Source: CAYVUB01 sp964454675
GTDB lineage: Bacteria > Bacteroidota > Bacteroidia > Flavobacteriales > Flavobacteriaceae
NCBI GenBank assembly: GCA_964454675.1
Contig: CAYVUB010000047.1
Coordinates: 1 to 12,846 of the forward strand
DNA length: 12,846 nt
Direction: 5' to 3'
Below the pieces are notes generated by a model. The model saw only the letters and a program-made list of their open reading frames with translations. It was not told the origin of the DNA and did no database searches. Below are positions 7,053-12,846 of the stretch, one piece after another (position 1 is the stretch's first letter; each line of letters opens with the position of its first letter). Position numbers and translations under genes: made by a program.

Positions 7053-10034
7053 TTATGCTTTTACTTCTTCTTCAATCGTTTTGTTTTTCATCGTATCATA
7101 ATACAATGGTGTTGCTATAAAAAGTGTTGAATAAACTCCGGAAACAACCCCGATAATCATTGCAAACATAAAGCTCTTCATTGACTCGCCTCCAAAAATG
7201 AATATTGCCAATAGCACCAGCAATGTAGATGCCGAAGTAATAAATGTACGTCCTAAAGTACTGTTTACAGAGTCATTGATTTTCTTTTCTAATGACCATC
7301 CCGGATATTCGGCATTGTACTCTCTGATACGGTCAAAAATAACCACCGTGTCATTTAACGAGTACCCGATAACCGTAAGAATTGCCGCAATAAACGCCTG
7401 GTCGATTTCTAATGAAAACGGCATAAATTTGTATGCTAATGAATACACCGCAACTACCAAAAATGCATCGTGGAATAATGCTGCTGTAGCACCAAAACCA
7501 TACTGCCAGTTTCTAAAACGCATCAATATGTACAAGAACATCAATACAAGTGCTCCCAAAATTGCCCATACTGCATTTTTCTTAATATCATCGGCAATGG
7601 TAGGTCCTACTTTTACAGATTGAAGGATTCCAATATCTTTAATTTCATTAACTTTTGTAAAATCGTCATACGTCAAATCATTAGGAAGATTAGGCTTTAA
7701 TCCGTCAAAAAGCATTTGTTTGATTTCTTCATCAACTTCGGTTCCTGTTTCTTCAATTTTATATTTTGTAGTAATCTTTAATTGATTTGCACCACCAAAA
7801 GTTTTAACCTCAACACTGTTAAAAACATCTGCAAGCTCCTCATGAACCTTACTTGCGCTTATAGGTTTGTCAAAACGCACGGTAAATGTACGTCCTCCCA
7901 CAAAGTCAACTCCCTGGTTTAATCCTTGAGTAAATAAAGATCCTATACCTACTACAAATATAATTCCTGAGATAAGGTAAGGGATTCTTCGTTTTGTAAG
8001 GAAATCATAATTTGGATTTTTAAAGAGATTTTTGCTAATGTTTGTTACAAATGTTAATGGTGTTTTTCTTGACACATACCAATCAATCACAACGCTTGTT
8101 ACAAACAATGCCGTAAATAATGAGGTCGCAATACCTATTAATAAAGTTGTTGCAAACCCTTTGACAGGTCCCGAACCAAACAATAATAACACGACACCTA
8201 TAAGTGCGGTAGTGATATTTGAATCTAAAATTGCCGATAAGGCATTTGTAAAACCATCTTTTACAGCTTCTTTAAGTCCCTTGCCTTTTGCCTGCTCTTC
8301 TTTAATACGCTCAAAAATAAGTACGTTGGCATCAACCGCCATGGCAATGGTTAGCACGATACCCGCAATACCCGGTAAGGTTAATACGGCACCTATTCCC
8401 GCCAATACGCCAAAGATTAACAACAAGTTTGCCACCAACGCTATAACTGCAGAAATACCTCCTTTACCATAATAAAGAAGTACAAATACAAATACCAAAA
8501 ACAACGACACTATGGACGATATTGTACCGCTGTTGATAGCTTCCTGACCTAATGACGGCCCTACAACTTCACTTTGGATGATTTCGGCTTTTGCCGGTAA
8601 TTTTCCTGCTCTTAAAACGTTTGCCAAATCTATCGCTTCGTTAAGTGTAAAAGCTCCTGAAATTTCCGAACTTCCCCCCGATATTGGTCCTGAGGTAACT
8701 CCCGGTGCAGAATATACAACACCATCAAGCACAATAGCTATCTGGCTTTGCTGCGCATAAGCTCTTCCTGTCATTTCTTCCCAAATCTTCGCGCCTTTAC
8801 CGTTCATCTGCATACTTACAGACGGCCTGTTAAGCTGGTTGTAAGATTGACGTGCATCAACAACTACGGCACCACTTAATTCCGGGATATTCTCACGGTT
8901 ACCTGCCAAAGCATATAAGTCTATAAACTCACTGCTTTTTGCTTTAACACCCCATGCAAACTTCACATAACGCTGGTCTGCCGGTAGTAACGCTCTTACT
9001 TCGGGTTTGTTTAAATAGGATGTGATAAGATCTTTGTGTTTTGCTTCAAAAGTTGCTACTACAGGACCGCCTGTACCATAACCTCTCAATAAATCTAATA
9101 TTGGGTTTTCGCCTGCTTGAGTAGAATCGGTTTCTATAACACCCGTAAGTTGTTTGATTTTATCTTCTGCTTCGGATATGCTGTCTTTTTCTGTTACGGC
9201 ATCTGAAGTTTCTTTGGTTGACTTGCTTACAAGTGTTTTTAAGGTTTCATTTGCCTGTGCCAAAAACGGTAAAAACTGCTCGCCTCTGTAAGCATCCCAA
9301 AATTCCAATTGTGCGGTACTTTGTAATAATGACGTTGCACGCTCAATATCTTTAATGCCCGGTAGTTCAACTAATATACGCCCGGTATTTCCTAATCTTT
9401 GTACGTTAGGTTGTGTTACCCCAAACTCGTCAATCCTTTTCTTTAATACTTCATAAGCCGATATGACAGACTCGTCAACTTTTCTGGAAATAACCGATTT
9501 TACCTGAGCATCGGTCATATCTAATGTAACCTCTTCACTTAAAGACCTGTTCCCGAAAATCTCCGGTGATGCCAATCTTTTGTCGCCTTTTATCTTATCA
9601 AACGCTGTAAAGAAATCCTCAACATAAGAGTTTTGACTGTTTTTCTGGATTTCGGTAGCATCTTCCAATGCTTTGTTAAATACCGGATCTTTGGTATAGT
9701 TTGCCAGTCCGCTTAAAATTTCTTTAACCGAAATTTCAAGGATAACGTTGATACCACCTTTAAGGTCAAGACCAAGATTTAAGGTTTTATCTCTTACTTC
9801 ACTATAAGTATGCTTGGCAATACCAAGGTTATATACACTTTCATTTGATAATGACAATGAATCCAAGTAACGTATTACTTCGTCATTAATATCTGCCGGA
9901 TCCTGAAATTTAAGAGCCGCTGCTTTTTCTGCTTGTTTCTCGATTTGATTGGCTTTGAACGTAAATGAAATCTGGTAGATACTTACCAACCCAAATAGTA
10001 TCGCAAACAGTTTTACTAATCCTTTGTTTTGCAT
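7053..10034 (-). CDS. secDF: Protein translocase subunit SecDF (fused SecD and SecF)
   Basis: SecDF is an inner-membrane RND-family motor that uses the ion gradient to pull proteins out of the SecYEG channel on the periplasmic side. The protein has 993 residues, the fused form usual in Bacteroidota. The SecD half begins with a membrane segment (7-24), then the LGLDLKGG motif (87-94), a long periplasmic region including the SecD P1 part (about 186-250 and 380-490), and five membrane segments with AMAVDANVLIFERIKEE (564-580, Asp568). The SecF half starts near residue 665, with GVDFVGGRTF (708-717), a smaller periplasmic part and TVIGYSLNDTVVIFDRIREY (887-906, Asp895). The two aspartates correspond to those implicated in ion coupling. 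An Asn/Ser/Glu-rich insert lies near 265-310. A promoter and palindromic leader lie directly upstream and a terminator directly downstream, so it is probably transcribed alone. Confidence 0.97.
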   Translation of the reverse strand: MQNKGLVKLFAILFGLVSIYQISFTFKANQIEKQAEKAAALKFQDPADINDEVIRYLDSLSLSNESVYNLGIAKHTYSEVRDKTLNLGLDLKGGINVILEISVKEILSGLANYTKDPVFNKALEDATEIQKNSQNSYVEDFFTAFDKIKGDKRLASPEIFGNRSLSEEVTLDMTDAQVKSVISRKVDESVISAYEVLKKRIDEFGVTQPNVQRLGNTGRILVELPGIKDIERATSLLQSTAQLEFWDAYRGEQFLPFLAQANETLKTLVSKSTKETSDAVTEKDSISEAEDKIKQLTGVIETDSTQAGENPILDLLRGYGTGGPVVATFEAKHKDLITSYLNKPEVRALLPADQRYVKFAWGVKAKSSEFIDLYALAGNRENIPELSGAVVVDARQSYNQLNRPSVSMQMNGKGAKIWEEMTGRAYAQQSQIAIVLDGVVYSAPGVTSGPISGGSSEISGAFTLNEAIDLANVLRAGKLPAKAEIIQSEVVGPSLGQEAINSGTISSIVSLFLVFVFVLLYYGKGGISAVIALVANLLLIFGVLAGIGAVLTLPGIAGIVLTIAMAVDANVLIFERIKEEQAKGKGLKEAVKDGFTNALSAILDSNITTALIGVVLLLFGSGPVKGFATTLLIGIATSLFTALFVTSVVIDWYVSRKTPLTFVTNISKNLFKNPNYDFLTKRRIPYLISGIIFVVGIGSLFTQGLNQGVDFVGGRTFTVRFDKPISASKVHEELADVFNSVEVKTFGGANQLKITTKYKIEETGTEVDEEIKQMLFDGLKPNLPNDLTYDDFTKVNEIKDIGILQSVKVGPTIADDIKKNAVWAILGALVLMFLYILMRFRNWQYGFGATAALFHDAFLVVAVYSLAYKFMPFSLEIDQAFIAAILTVIGYSLNDTVVIFDRIREYNAEYPGWSLEKKINDSVNSTLGRTFITSASTLLVLLAIFIFGGESMKSFMFAMIIGVVSGVYSTLFIATPLYYDTMKNKTIEEEVKA

Positions 10035-10061
10035 TATTTTATTGTTTTATGTCAAATTTTA

Positions 10062-10090
10062 TCCCGAATTTTCGTTCCGAATTTTCGGGA
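10062..10090 (-). promoter_or_regulatory. Palindromic, direct-repeat leader or operator of secDF
   Basis: TCCCGAA (10062-10068) pairs perfectly with TTCGGGA (10084-10090). After a 2-base mismatch, TTCG (10071-10074) pairs with CGAA around a 3-base loop. The same stretch is also a direct repeat of CCGAATTTTCG (10064-10074 and 10077-10087) at 13-bp spacing. It begins 2 bp downstream of the -7 box, so it overlaps the expected transcription start and the first bases of the mRNA. It could be an operator for a dimeric regulator or a 5'-end hairpin; I cannot tell which. Confidence 0.55.
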
Positions 10091-10092
10091 GG

Positions 10093-10123
10093 CAAATATA
10101 GAATTTCCCGTATGATTTGACAA
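10093..10123 (-). promoter_or_regulatory. Probable secDF promoter (Bacteroidota type)
   Basis: On the minus strand TATATTTG (10100 to 10093) matches the TAnnTTTG -7 box perfectly. TTG at 10123-10121, 20 bp upstream, serves as -33 box. Transcription would start near 10086-10089, leaving a leader of about 52-55 bases before the ATG at 10034. Confidence 0.75.
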
Positions 10124-10156
10124 TTAATTTATTTGATTATTATTAGAACCCGTTTA

Positions 10157-10765
10157 TCAAGAATTTTGAGGTCCTGCCCGCACTTCGGGAATCGTATGTA
10201 AAGTATTGCTTATTACAGTGGTAGTATTGCGGCTTGCGAGGCATATCGGTTTTAAAAAACCGTCATCCGCACTTGTGGCATAGCTATCACTAACAGTAAA
10301 ACAGGTGTTGTTGCTTAAATCATTCTTTTGATTGACAACAGTAGTTCCTAACAAACCAAAATGCTTGTCGTAACTTTGAATGTCATAAACGAGTAAATCT
10401 ATTTCTTTATGGTTTTCTTTTGAAGGCAGCCCGCCATTTTGCTGTGTTGTTCCAAAAGAAGCTGTATCAAATGCTAAATTCTGATTGCTCAGCAGCGATT
10501 TTTTGATTTGTGACGCCGTAACAAAACTGTAGTAGGCTATTTTATATTTGCCGTTACTTTCTTTATGTATTTGAATGTTATTAATACCAATATCGGACAA
10601 TTGCTGAATTATAACAGCTATTGCCTCTTGAGATTGGCGTGCGGTGACTTCACTTGCATTAAATTGTACAATAATCTCCTGGTTGGGTTGTGAGATAGTA
10701 TTGTTTTTTATACCGAGTAAAGTAAGTACAATAATTAAAGTACTTAAGTACCATTTAATTTTCAT
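10157..10765 (-). CDS. Secreted protein of unknown function upstream of secDF
   Basis: A 202-residue exported protein without a family name that I can assign. The N-terminus is a signal peptide (MKIKWYLSTLIIVLTLLGI, cleavage near residue 25, SQP). Residues about 30-102 show an alpha-beta pattern (EIIVQF, a helix, DIGINNIQIH, GKYKIAYYS, a helix, LLSNQNLAFD) that by eye follows the SecD segment at 186-248 of the neighbouring SecDF: a helix ending in (E/D)(F/I)G, NVQ/NIQ, a G-start strand, then LLQSTAQLEFWD against LLSNQNLAFD. This may be a SecD-P1-like, ferredoxin-type domain, but it is an unaligned visual match. The rest is polar with two cysteines (155, 175) and a proline-rich end. The frame contains no other Met, so the start at 10765 is forced. 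A -7 box lies only 4 bp before it. It is on the secDF strand, 122 bp upstream, with its own promoter. Confidence 0.78.
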   Translation of the reverse strand: MKIKWYLSTLIIVLTLLGIKNNTISQPNQEIIVQFNASEVTARQSQEAIAVIIQQLSDIGINNIQIHKESNGKYKIAYYSFVTASQIKKSLLSNQNLAFDTASFGTTQQNGGLPSKENHKEIDLLVYDIQSYDKHFGLLGTTVVNQKNDLSNNTCFTVSDSYATSADDGFLKPICLASRNTTTVISNTLHTIPEVRAGPQNS

Positions 10766-10769
10766 GCGC

Positions 10770-10777
10770 CAAATATA
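10770..10777 (-). promoter_or_regulatory. Promoter -7 box almost touching the start codon (possible leaderless mRNA)
   Basis: On the minus strand TATATTTG (10777 to 10770) is a perfect TAnnTTTG box. It ends 4 bases before the ATG at 10765, so transcription would start at or within a base or two of the start codon. The -33 position (about 10799-10802) offers only TTCG. No other ATG exists in the downstream frame. Confidence 0.5.
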
Positions 10778-10869
10778 AAAATAAATTGGGGTATTTTTCG
10801 AATAATTTGAAGGACTTTCGTAAGTTTGGGTTTAGCGGTCAAGCTACAACAACACAGCTAAAACAACCA

Positions 10870-10992
10870 ATGACACTTTTAAAAGACTTTCGGCATATCA
10901 TTTTATACGGGCTCGTTTTAACGGTTTTAGACTTTGTCATAATTAAGGCAGAAGTGCAAGTGGCACTTGCAGCCGAAAACAATAAAAAATAA
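10870..10992 (+). CDS. Small membrane peptide, 40 residues (hypothetical)
   Basis: Starting at the ATG at 10870, this frame encodes 40 residues: MTLLKDFRH, one hydrophobic segment (IILYGLVLTVLDFVII), then an Ala-rich polar tail ending ENNKK. A longer version of 68 residues from a TTG at 10786 would add a polar segment without clear coding character, so the ATG is preferred. I do not recognise the peptide. It resembles a single-span small membrane protein, or the remnant of a larger one. Its stop codon (10990-10992) overlaps the first bases of the 115-bp repeat. It is the first plus-strand gene of the accessory region, transcribed away from the secDF side. Support is limited to an ATG, a hydrophobic stretch and the lack of competing genes, so it may not be expressed. 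Confidence 0.35.
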   Translation: MTLLKDFRHIILYGLVLTVLDFVIIKAEVQVALAAENNKK

Positions 10993-11098
10993 AATCAATT
11001 ACCATTTTTTTATAATTTAGCCATAATTGAAAAAGAGAGGTAAAACAAACATTTACAAGCAATTAAAAACGGTAAACTTTCGGAAATCCGAGAGCTGT
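10984..11098. repeat. 115-bp spacer repeat, copy 1
   Basis: Bases 10984-11098 match 11624-11737 at about 92% (8 mismatches and one T insertion). The first 55 bases are identical except for the inserted T. Both copies include TATAATTTAG (11011-11020 here), which approximates a TAnnTTTG box, and end in a hairpin, CTTTCGG-AAAT-CCGAGAG (11077-11094, seven pairs with one G-U). In this copy the lipoprotein ATG at 11107 begins 8 bp after the repeat, so the repeat forms its whole leader and possibly its promoter. Confidence 0.88.
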
Positions 11099-11106
11099 AA
11101 TATTTT

Positions 11107-11586
11107 ATGAAACATCGTAAAAATATCATTATCACTTTAGTAATTTTGATTCTAACATTTTCTTTTGAAAGCTGTGGAGGGTCATATGAGTCAGAAAATA
11201 GAGATAAACTCATTTCTTCATTTGAAGATAATTTTGGATTTCAACCCCCAAACTCTGTCGAAAAAATTAAACTAAAAAATTGGGGACTATATGATACAGA
11301 TGTACATTGGATGGCATTTACCTATGATTCTTCAGTAATGGAAAAAATAATTGCTCACGACCAACCATTAAATATAGCTTTAAATAATACTTCTGAATTT
11401 AAAGAAATCACAGAAAATATAAAGAAAAGTGTACATAATCCGAAATGGTTAGAATTACCCAACAGTAGTACTAAACAGATTTATTTCAAGAAAGATTTTA
11501 TTGAAGAAAAATCATTTAGTGAATATTATCTTTGGGCAAATCCAGAAAGCGGAATGACATATCTTTTCGTTCATTCATTTTACTGA
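11107..11586 (+). CDS. Small lipoprotein of unknown function
   Basis: A 159-residue protein with a basic start (MKHRKN), a hydrophobic segment, and a lipobox-like FESC-GGS at Cys23, typical of Bacteroidota lipoproteins, where a Gly/Ser pair often follows the cysteine. The mature part is acidic and aromatic (KLKNWGLYDTDVHWMAF, YYLWANPESGMTYLFV) and has no other cysteine. I do not recognise a family. The length and composition fit a compact periplasmic or surface domain, perhaps of the sort found in cassette genes. It lies between two copies of the same 115-bp repeat, its leader being copy 1, and is followed within 38 bp by copy 2. No Shine-Dalgarno is visible. The ATG at 11107 is chosen because it yields the lipoprotein signal. 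Confidence 0.75.
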   Translation: MKHRKNIIITLVILILTFSFESCGGSYESENRDKLISSFEDNFGFQPPNSVEKIKLKNWGLYDTDVHWMAFTYDSSVMEKIIAHDQPLNIALNNTSEFKEITENIKKSVHNPKWLELPNSSTKQIYFKKDFIEEKSFSEYYLWANPESGMTYLFVHSFY

Positions 11587-11623
11587 TAACAAAACACCAG
11601 CACCCAACATCGGCAAACAAAAC

Positions 11624-11737
11624 AAAAAATAAAATCAATTACCATTTTTTATAATTTAGCCATAATTGAAAAAGAGAATTAAAACCAACATTTACAAACA
11701 AGTAAAAACAGTAAACTTTCGGCAATCCGAGAGTTGT
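11624..11737. repeat. 115-bp spacer repeat, copy 2
   Basis: This copy aligns with 10984-11098 (see there) with 8 substitutions, most of them in the second half. The hairpin is CTTTCGG-CAAT-CCGAGAG (11716-11733), extended by one A-T pair. A promoter-like TAATTTAG is at 11652-11659. Here 49 bp of unrelated sequence separate the end of the repeat from the next start codon (TTG at 11787). The preceding stretch (11587-11623) includes ACCCAAC at 11602-11608, which fits the RYYYAAC integron core, but without a matching partner. Confidence 0.88.
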
Positions 11738-11786
11738 GCGTCATTTGAATTAGGAGATAATTACTCATTAAAATCATTGAGGAAAA

Positions 11787-12494
11787 TTGAAAAGAAAAGT
11801 ATCATTCTTTCTGATTATAGGATTCATCGGATTATTGGCAATCCTAATTGGTTTTTTAAAACCATTTATTATCCCATTAAGTGAAGGGAGTTTTAATGCA
11901 CCTACAATAGTTTATATTCATGGTATCATTGCTTTTCTGTGGGTTCTACTTTTTACAATTCAATCAAATTTCATTCTAACAAAGAGATATAAAACACATA
12001 AAACATTAGGTTATTTAGGTGTTATTATTGCAAGTGGAGCCGCTATTACTATTGTTCCTGTTGGACTTTATGCAGTGGAAAAGGAATTGAAAATCGGACT
12101 TGGAGAAACAGCCATTTCTGGTATCATTGGCAATTGTACTACTGCCGTAATGTTTGGCTCATTGGTTTTTGCAGGTATATATTACAGAAAAAAACCAAAC
12201 ATCCATAAAAGACTAATTCTTTTGTCAACCATAGTTCTCTTATGGCCAGCATGGTTCAGATTTAGACATTATTTTCCGTCAATTGAAAGACCTGATATTT
12301 GGTTTGCTGTCGTATTAGCAGACAGTTTGATTATCATTTCTTGGCTTTGGGATAAAATAGCAAATGGGAAAATTCACCCAGTCCTTTTATTTGTTGGGAC
12401 TGCTATTATTTTTGAACATGTTTTAGAAGTTGTAATGTTTGACTCAAAAGGATGGCGAATAATTGCACAAAAAACTTATGATATTTTAACCTAA
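11787..12494 (+). CDS. Seven-helix membrane protein of unknown function, TTG start
   Basis: A 235-residue integral membrane protein with about seven predicted spans (roughly 7-29, 41-63, 73-97, 108-131, 139-157, 171-190, 195-214). Histidines lie at or near span ends: YIHGII, KTHKTLGY, NIHKRLIL, FEHVLEVV, with FRFRHYFP between spans 5 and 6. This pattern, with HKxLG and HKRL blocks, recalls DUF2306-like membrane proteins of unknown function and some cytochrome-b561-like folds; I cannot confirm membership, and heme binding is only a possibility. The frame is closed by TGA at 11778-11780, and the first Met after the TTG lies over 100 residues in, so the TTG at 11787 is the start. GAGGA lies 4 bases upstream as a Shine-Dalgarno. 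It is one module of the repeat-spaced accessory region, with a palindrome after its stop. Confidence 0.83.
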   Translation: MKRKVSFFLIIGFIGLLAILIGFLKPFIIPLSEGSFNAPTIVYIHGIIAFLWVLLFTIQSNFILTKRYKTHKTLGYLGVIIASGAAITIVPVGLYAVEKELKIGLGETAISGIIGNCTTAVMFGSLVFAGIYYRKKPNIHKRLILLSTIVLLWPAWFRFRHYFPSIERPDIWFAVVLADSLIIISWLWDKIANGKIHPVLLFVGTAIIFEHVLEVVMFDSKGWRIIAQKTYDILT

Positions 12495-12510
12495 AAAACC
12501 GAACGCACAA

Positions 12511-12634
12511 CAGCCGTTTTGCAAAAGCGGGGGTTTCGTGCTTCGATGACAGTGAAGTGCTAAATTCAAGCTTTGTGCTTCTAATGAAGTTTAGTGCTAA
12601 AAATCCCCGCCTTCGCAAAGCGGCAAAACGTTGG
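12511..12634. repeat. Long imperfect palindrome between accessory genes (about 124 bp)
   Basis: CGTTTTGC (12515-12522) pairs perfectly with GCAAAACG (12623-12630). Next, GCGGGGGTTT (12527-12536) pairs with AAATCCCCGC (12601-12610) through one G-T pair, leaving a bulge of 4 against 12 bases. Within the loop, the unit GTGCTTC...GAAG...GTGCTAAA occurs twice (about 12537-12564 and 12575-12602). It is GC-rich relative to its surroundings and non-coding. The structure is like that of a recombination or folding site (attC-like in shape), but the core bases do not match the canonical RYYYAAC/GTTRRRY pair. It lies between two genes that look like separate modules. It might alternatively act as a terminator stem. 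Confidence 0.75.
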
Positions 12635-12682
12635 CAGTTATTGTAACGGACGACATCACAAACAACAAACGGACAACAAAAA

Positions 12683-12846
12683 ATGAAAAGAATAATTGTA
12701 ATTTTCGGCTTGACACTTTTCGTATTGACATCGTGCAACGAGAACAAAACAGAAACTAAAACAATGACAACAGAAACGACAGACAAATTAGCTTTTGACA
12801 GCGGATATTCCGAAGTGAACGGACTGAAAATGTATTACGAAATTTA
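12683..12846 (+). CDS. Probable alpha/beta-hydrolase lipoprotein, N-terminal 54 codons (3' end outside window)
   Basis: The frame is open from the ATG at 12683 to the window end. Residues 1-18 are a lipoprotein signal peptide (MKRIIVIFGLTLFVLTSC, lipobox LTSC, Cys18). A Thr/Lys-rich linker follows, then SGYSEVNGLKMYYEI. This last part is the usual start of an alpha/beta-hydrolase fold protein, which would continue with a glycine-rich turn and an LLHGG motif, so a hydrolase is likely. The catalytic residues are outside the window, so the activity and substrate cannot be judged. The gene follows the 124-bp palindrome, as the last visible module of the accessory region, on the same strand as the others. 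Confidence 0.75.
   Translation, partial: MKRIIVIFGLTLFVLTSCNENKTETKTMTTETTDKLAFDSGYSEVNGLKMYYEI

Noticed and set aside
7198..8760. Several plus-strand open frames of 60-146 codons within secDF
   Set aside because: They lie antisense to a full-length, well-conserved SecDF and their products are low-complexity shadows without recognisable features.
11666..11884. 72-codon frame running through repeat copy 2 into the membrane-protein gene
   Set aside because: It begins with TTG inside the repeat and mostly overlaps the seven-helix protein gene in another frame. No coding features are seen.
11602..12634. Canonical integron attC sites
   Set aside because: One RYYYAAC match (ACCCAAC at 11602-11608) was found, but no GTTRRRY partner at a suitable distance. 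GTTGGCA after the palindrome deviates from the consensus.
12406..12786. 126-codon minus-strand frame across the 124-bp palindrome
   Set aside because: It overlaps the ends of two plus-strand genes, and its length arises largely from the palindrome. The hydrophobic parts are shadows of the genes.

Overview
The window looks like a chromosomal segment from a member of Bacteroidota, most likely class Flavobacteriia. The evidence is AT-rich DNA, promoter-like TAnnTTTG boxes in place of the usual -10/-35 pair, weak or absent Shine-Dalgarno sites, a fused SecDF of about 990 residues, and a CUB/PKD/P-domain extracellular protein of the type exported by the type IX secretion system. No rRNA, tRNA, CRISPR array, integrase or transposase gene was seen.

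Left part (1-2150, minus strand): the first 554 codons of a large secreted multidomain protein that runs off the window, and just upstream of it a small secreted protein of unknown function. A gene-poor stretch (2151-2498) holds a palindromic, MITE-like element of about 160 bp. One arm of this element reaches into the promoter of folE.

Central part (2499-6613, plus strand): housekeeping genes folE (GTP cyclohydrolase I), cysS (cysteinyl-tRNA synthetase), yidD (membrane insertion factor, TTG start), lgt (prolipoprotein diacylglyceryl transferase) and a DUF192 lipoprotein 2 bp after lgt. The spacers on both sides of cysS are built from the same short words in both orientations. Positions 6614-7052 carry no gene: there are two degenerate intergenic repeats and a strong bidirectional terminator.

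Next (7053-10765, minus strand): secDF, with a clear promoter and a palindromic leader, preceded by a small secreted protein whose N-terminal half resembles, by eye, a segment of the SecD periplasmic domain. With yidD, lgt and secDF, much of the window serves protein export and membrane or lipoprotein biogenesis.

Right part (10786-12846, plus strand): an accessory region with a modular layout. Single genes (a tiny membrane peptide, an unknown lipoprotein, a seven-helix membrane protein, and the start of a probable alpha/beta-hydrolase lipoprotein) are separated by repetitive DNA. Two spacers are about 92% identical copies of one 115-bp sequence ending in a conserved hairpin, and the third is a palindrome of about 124 bp. 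This resembles a cassette-type array without a recognisable integrase or canonical attC sites, and it is the most unusual part of the window.
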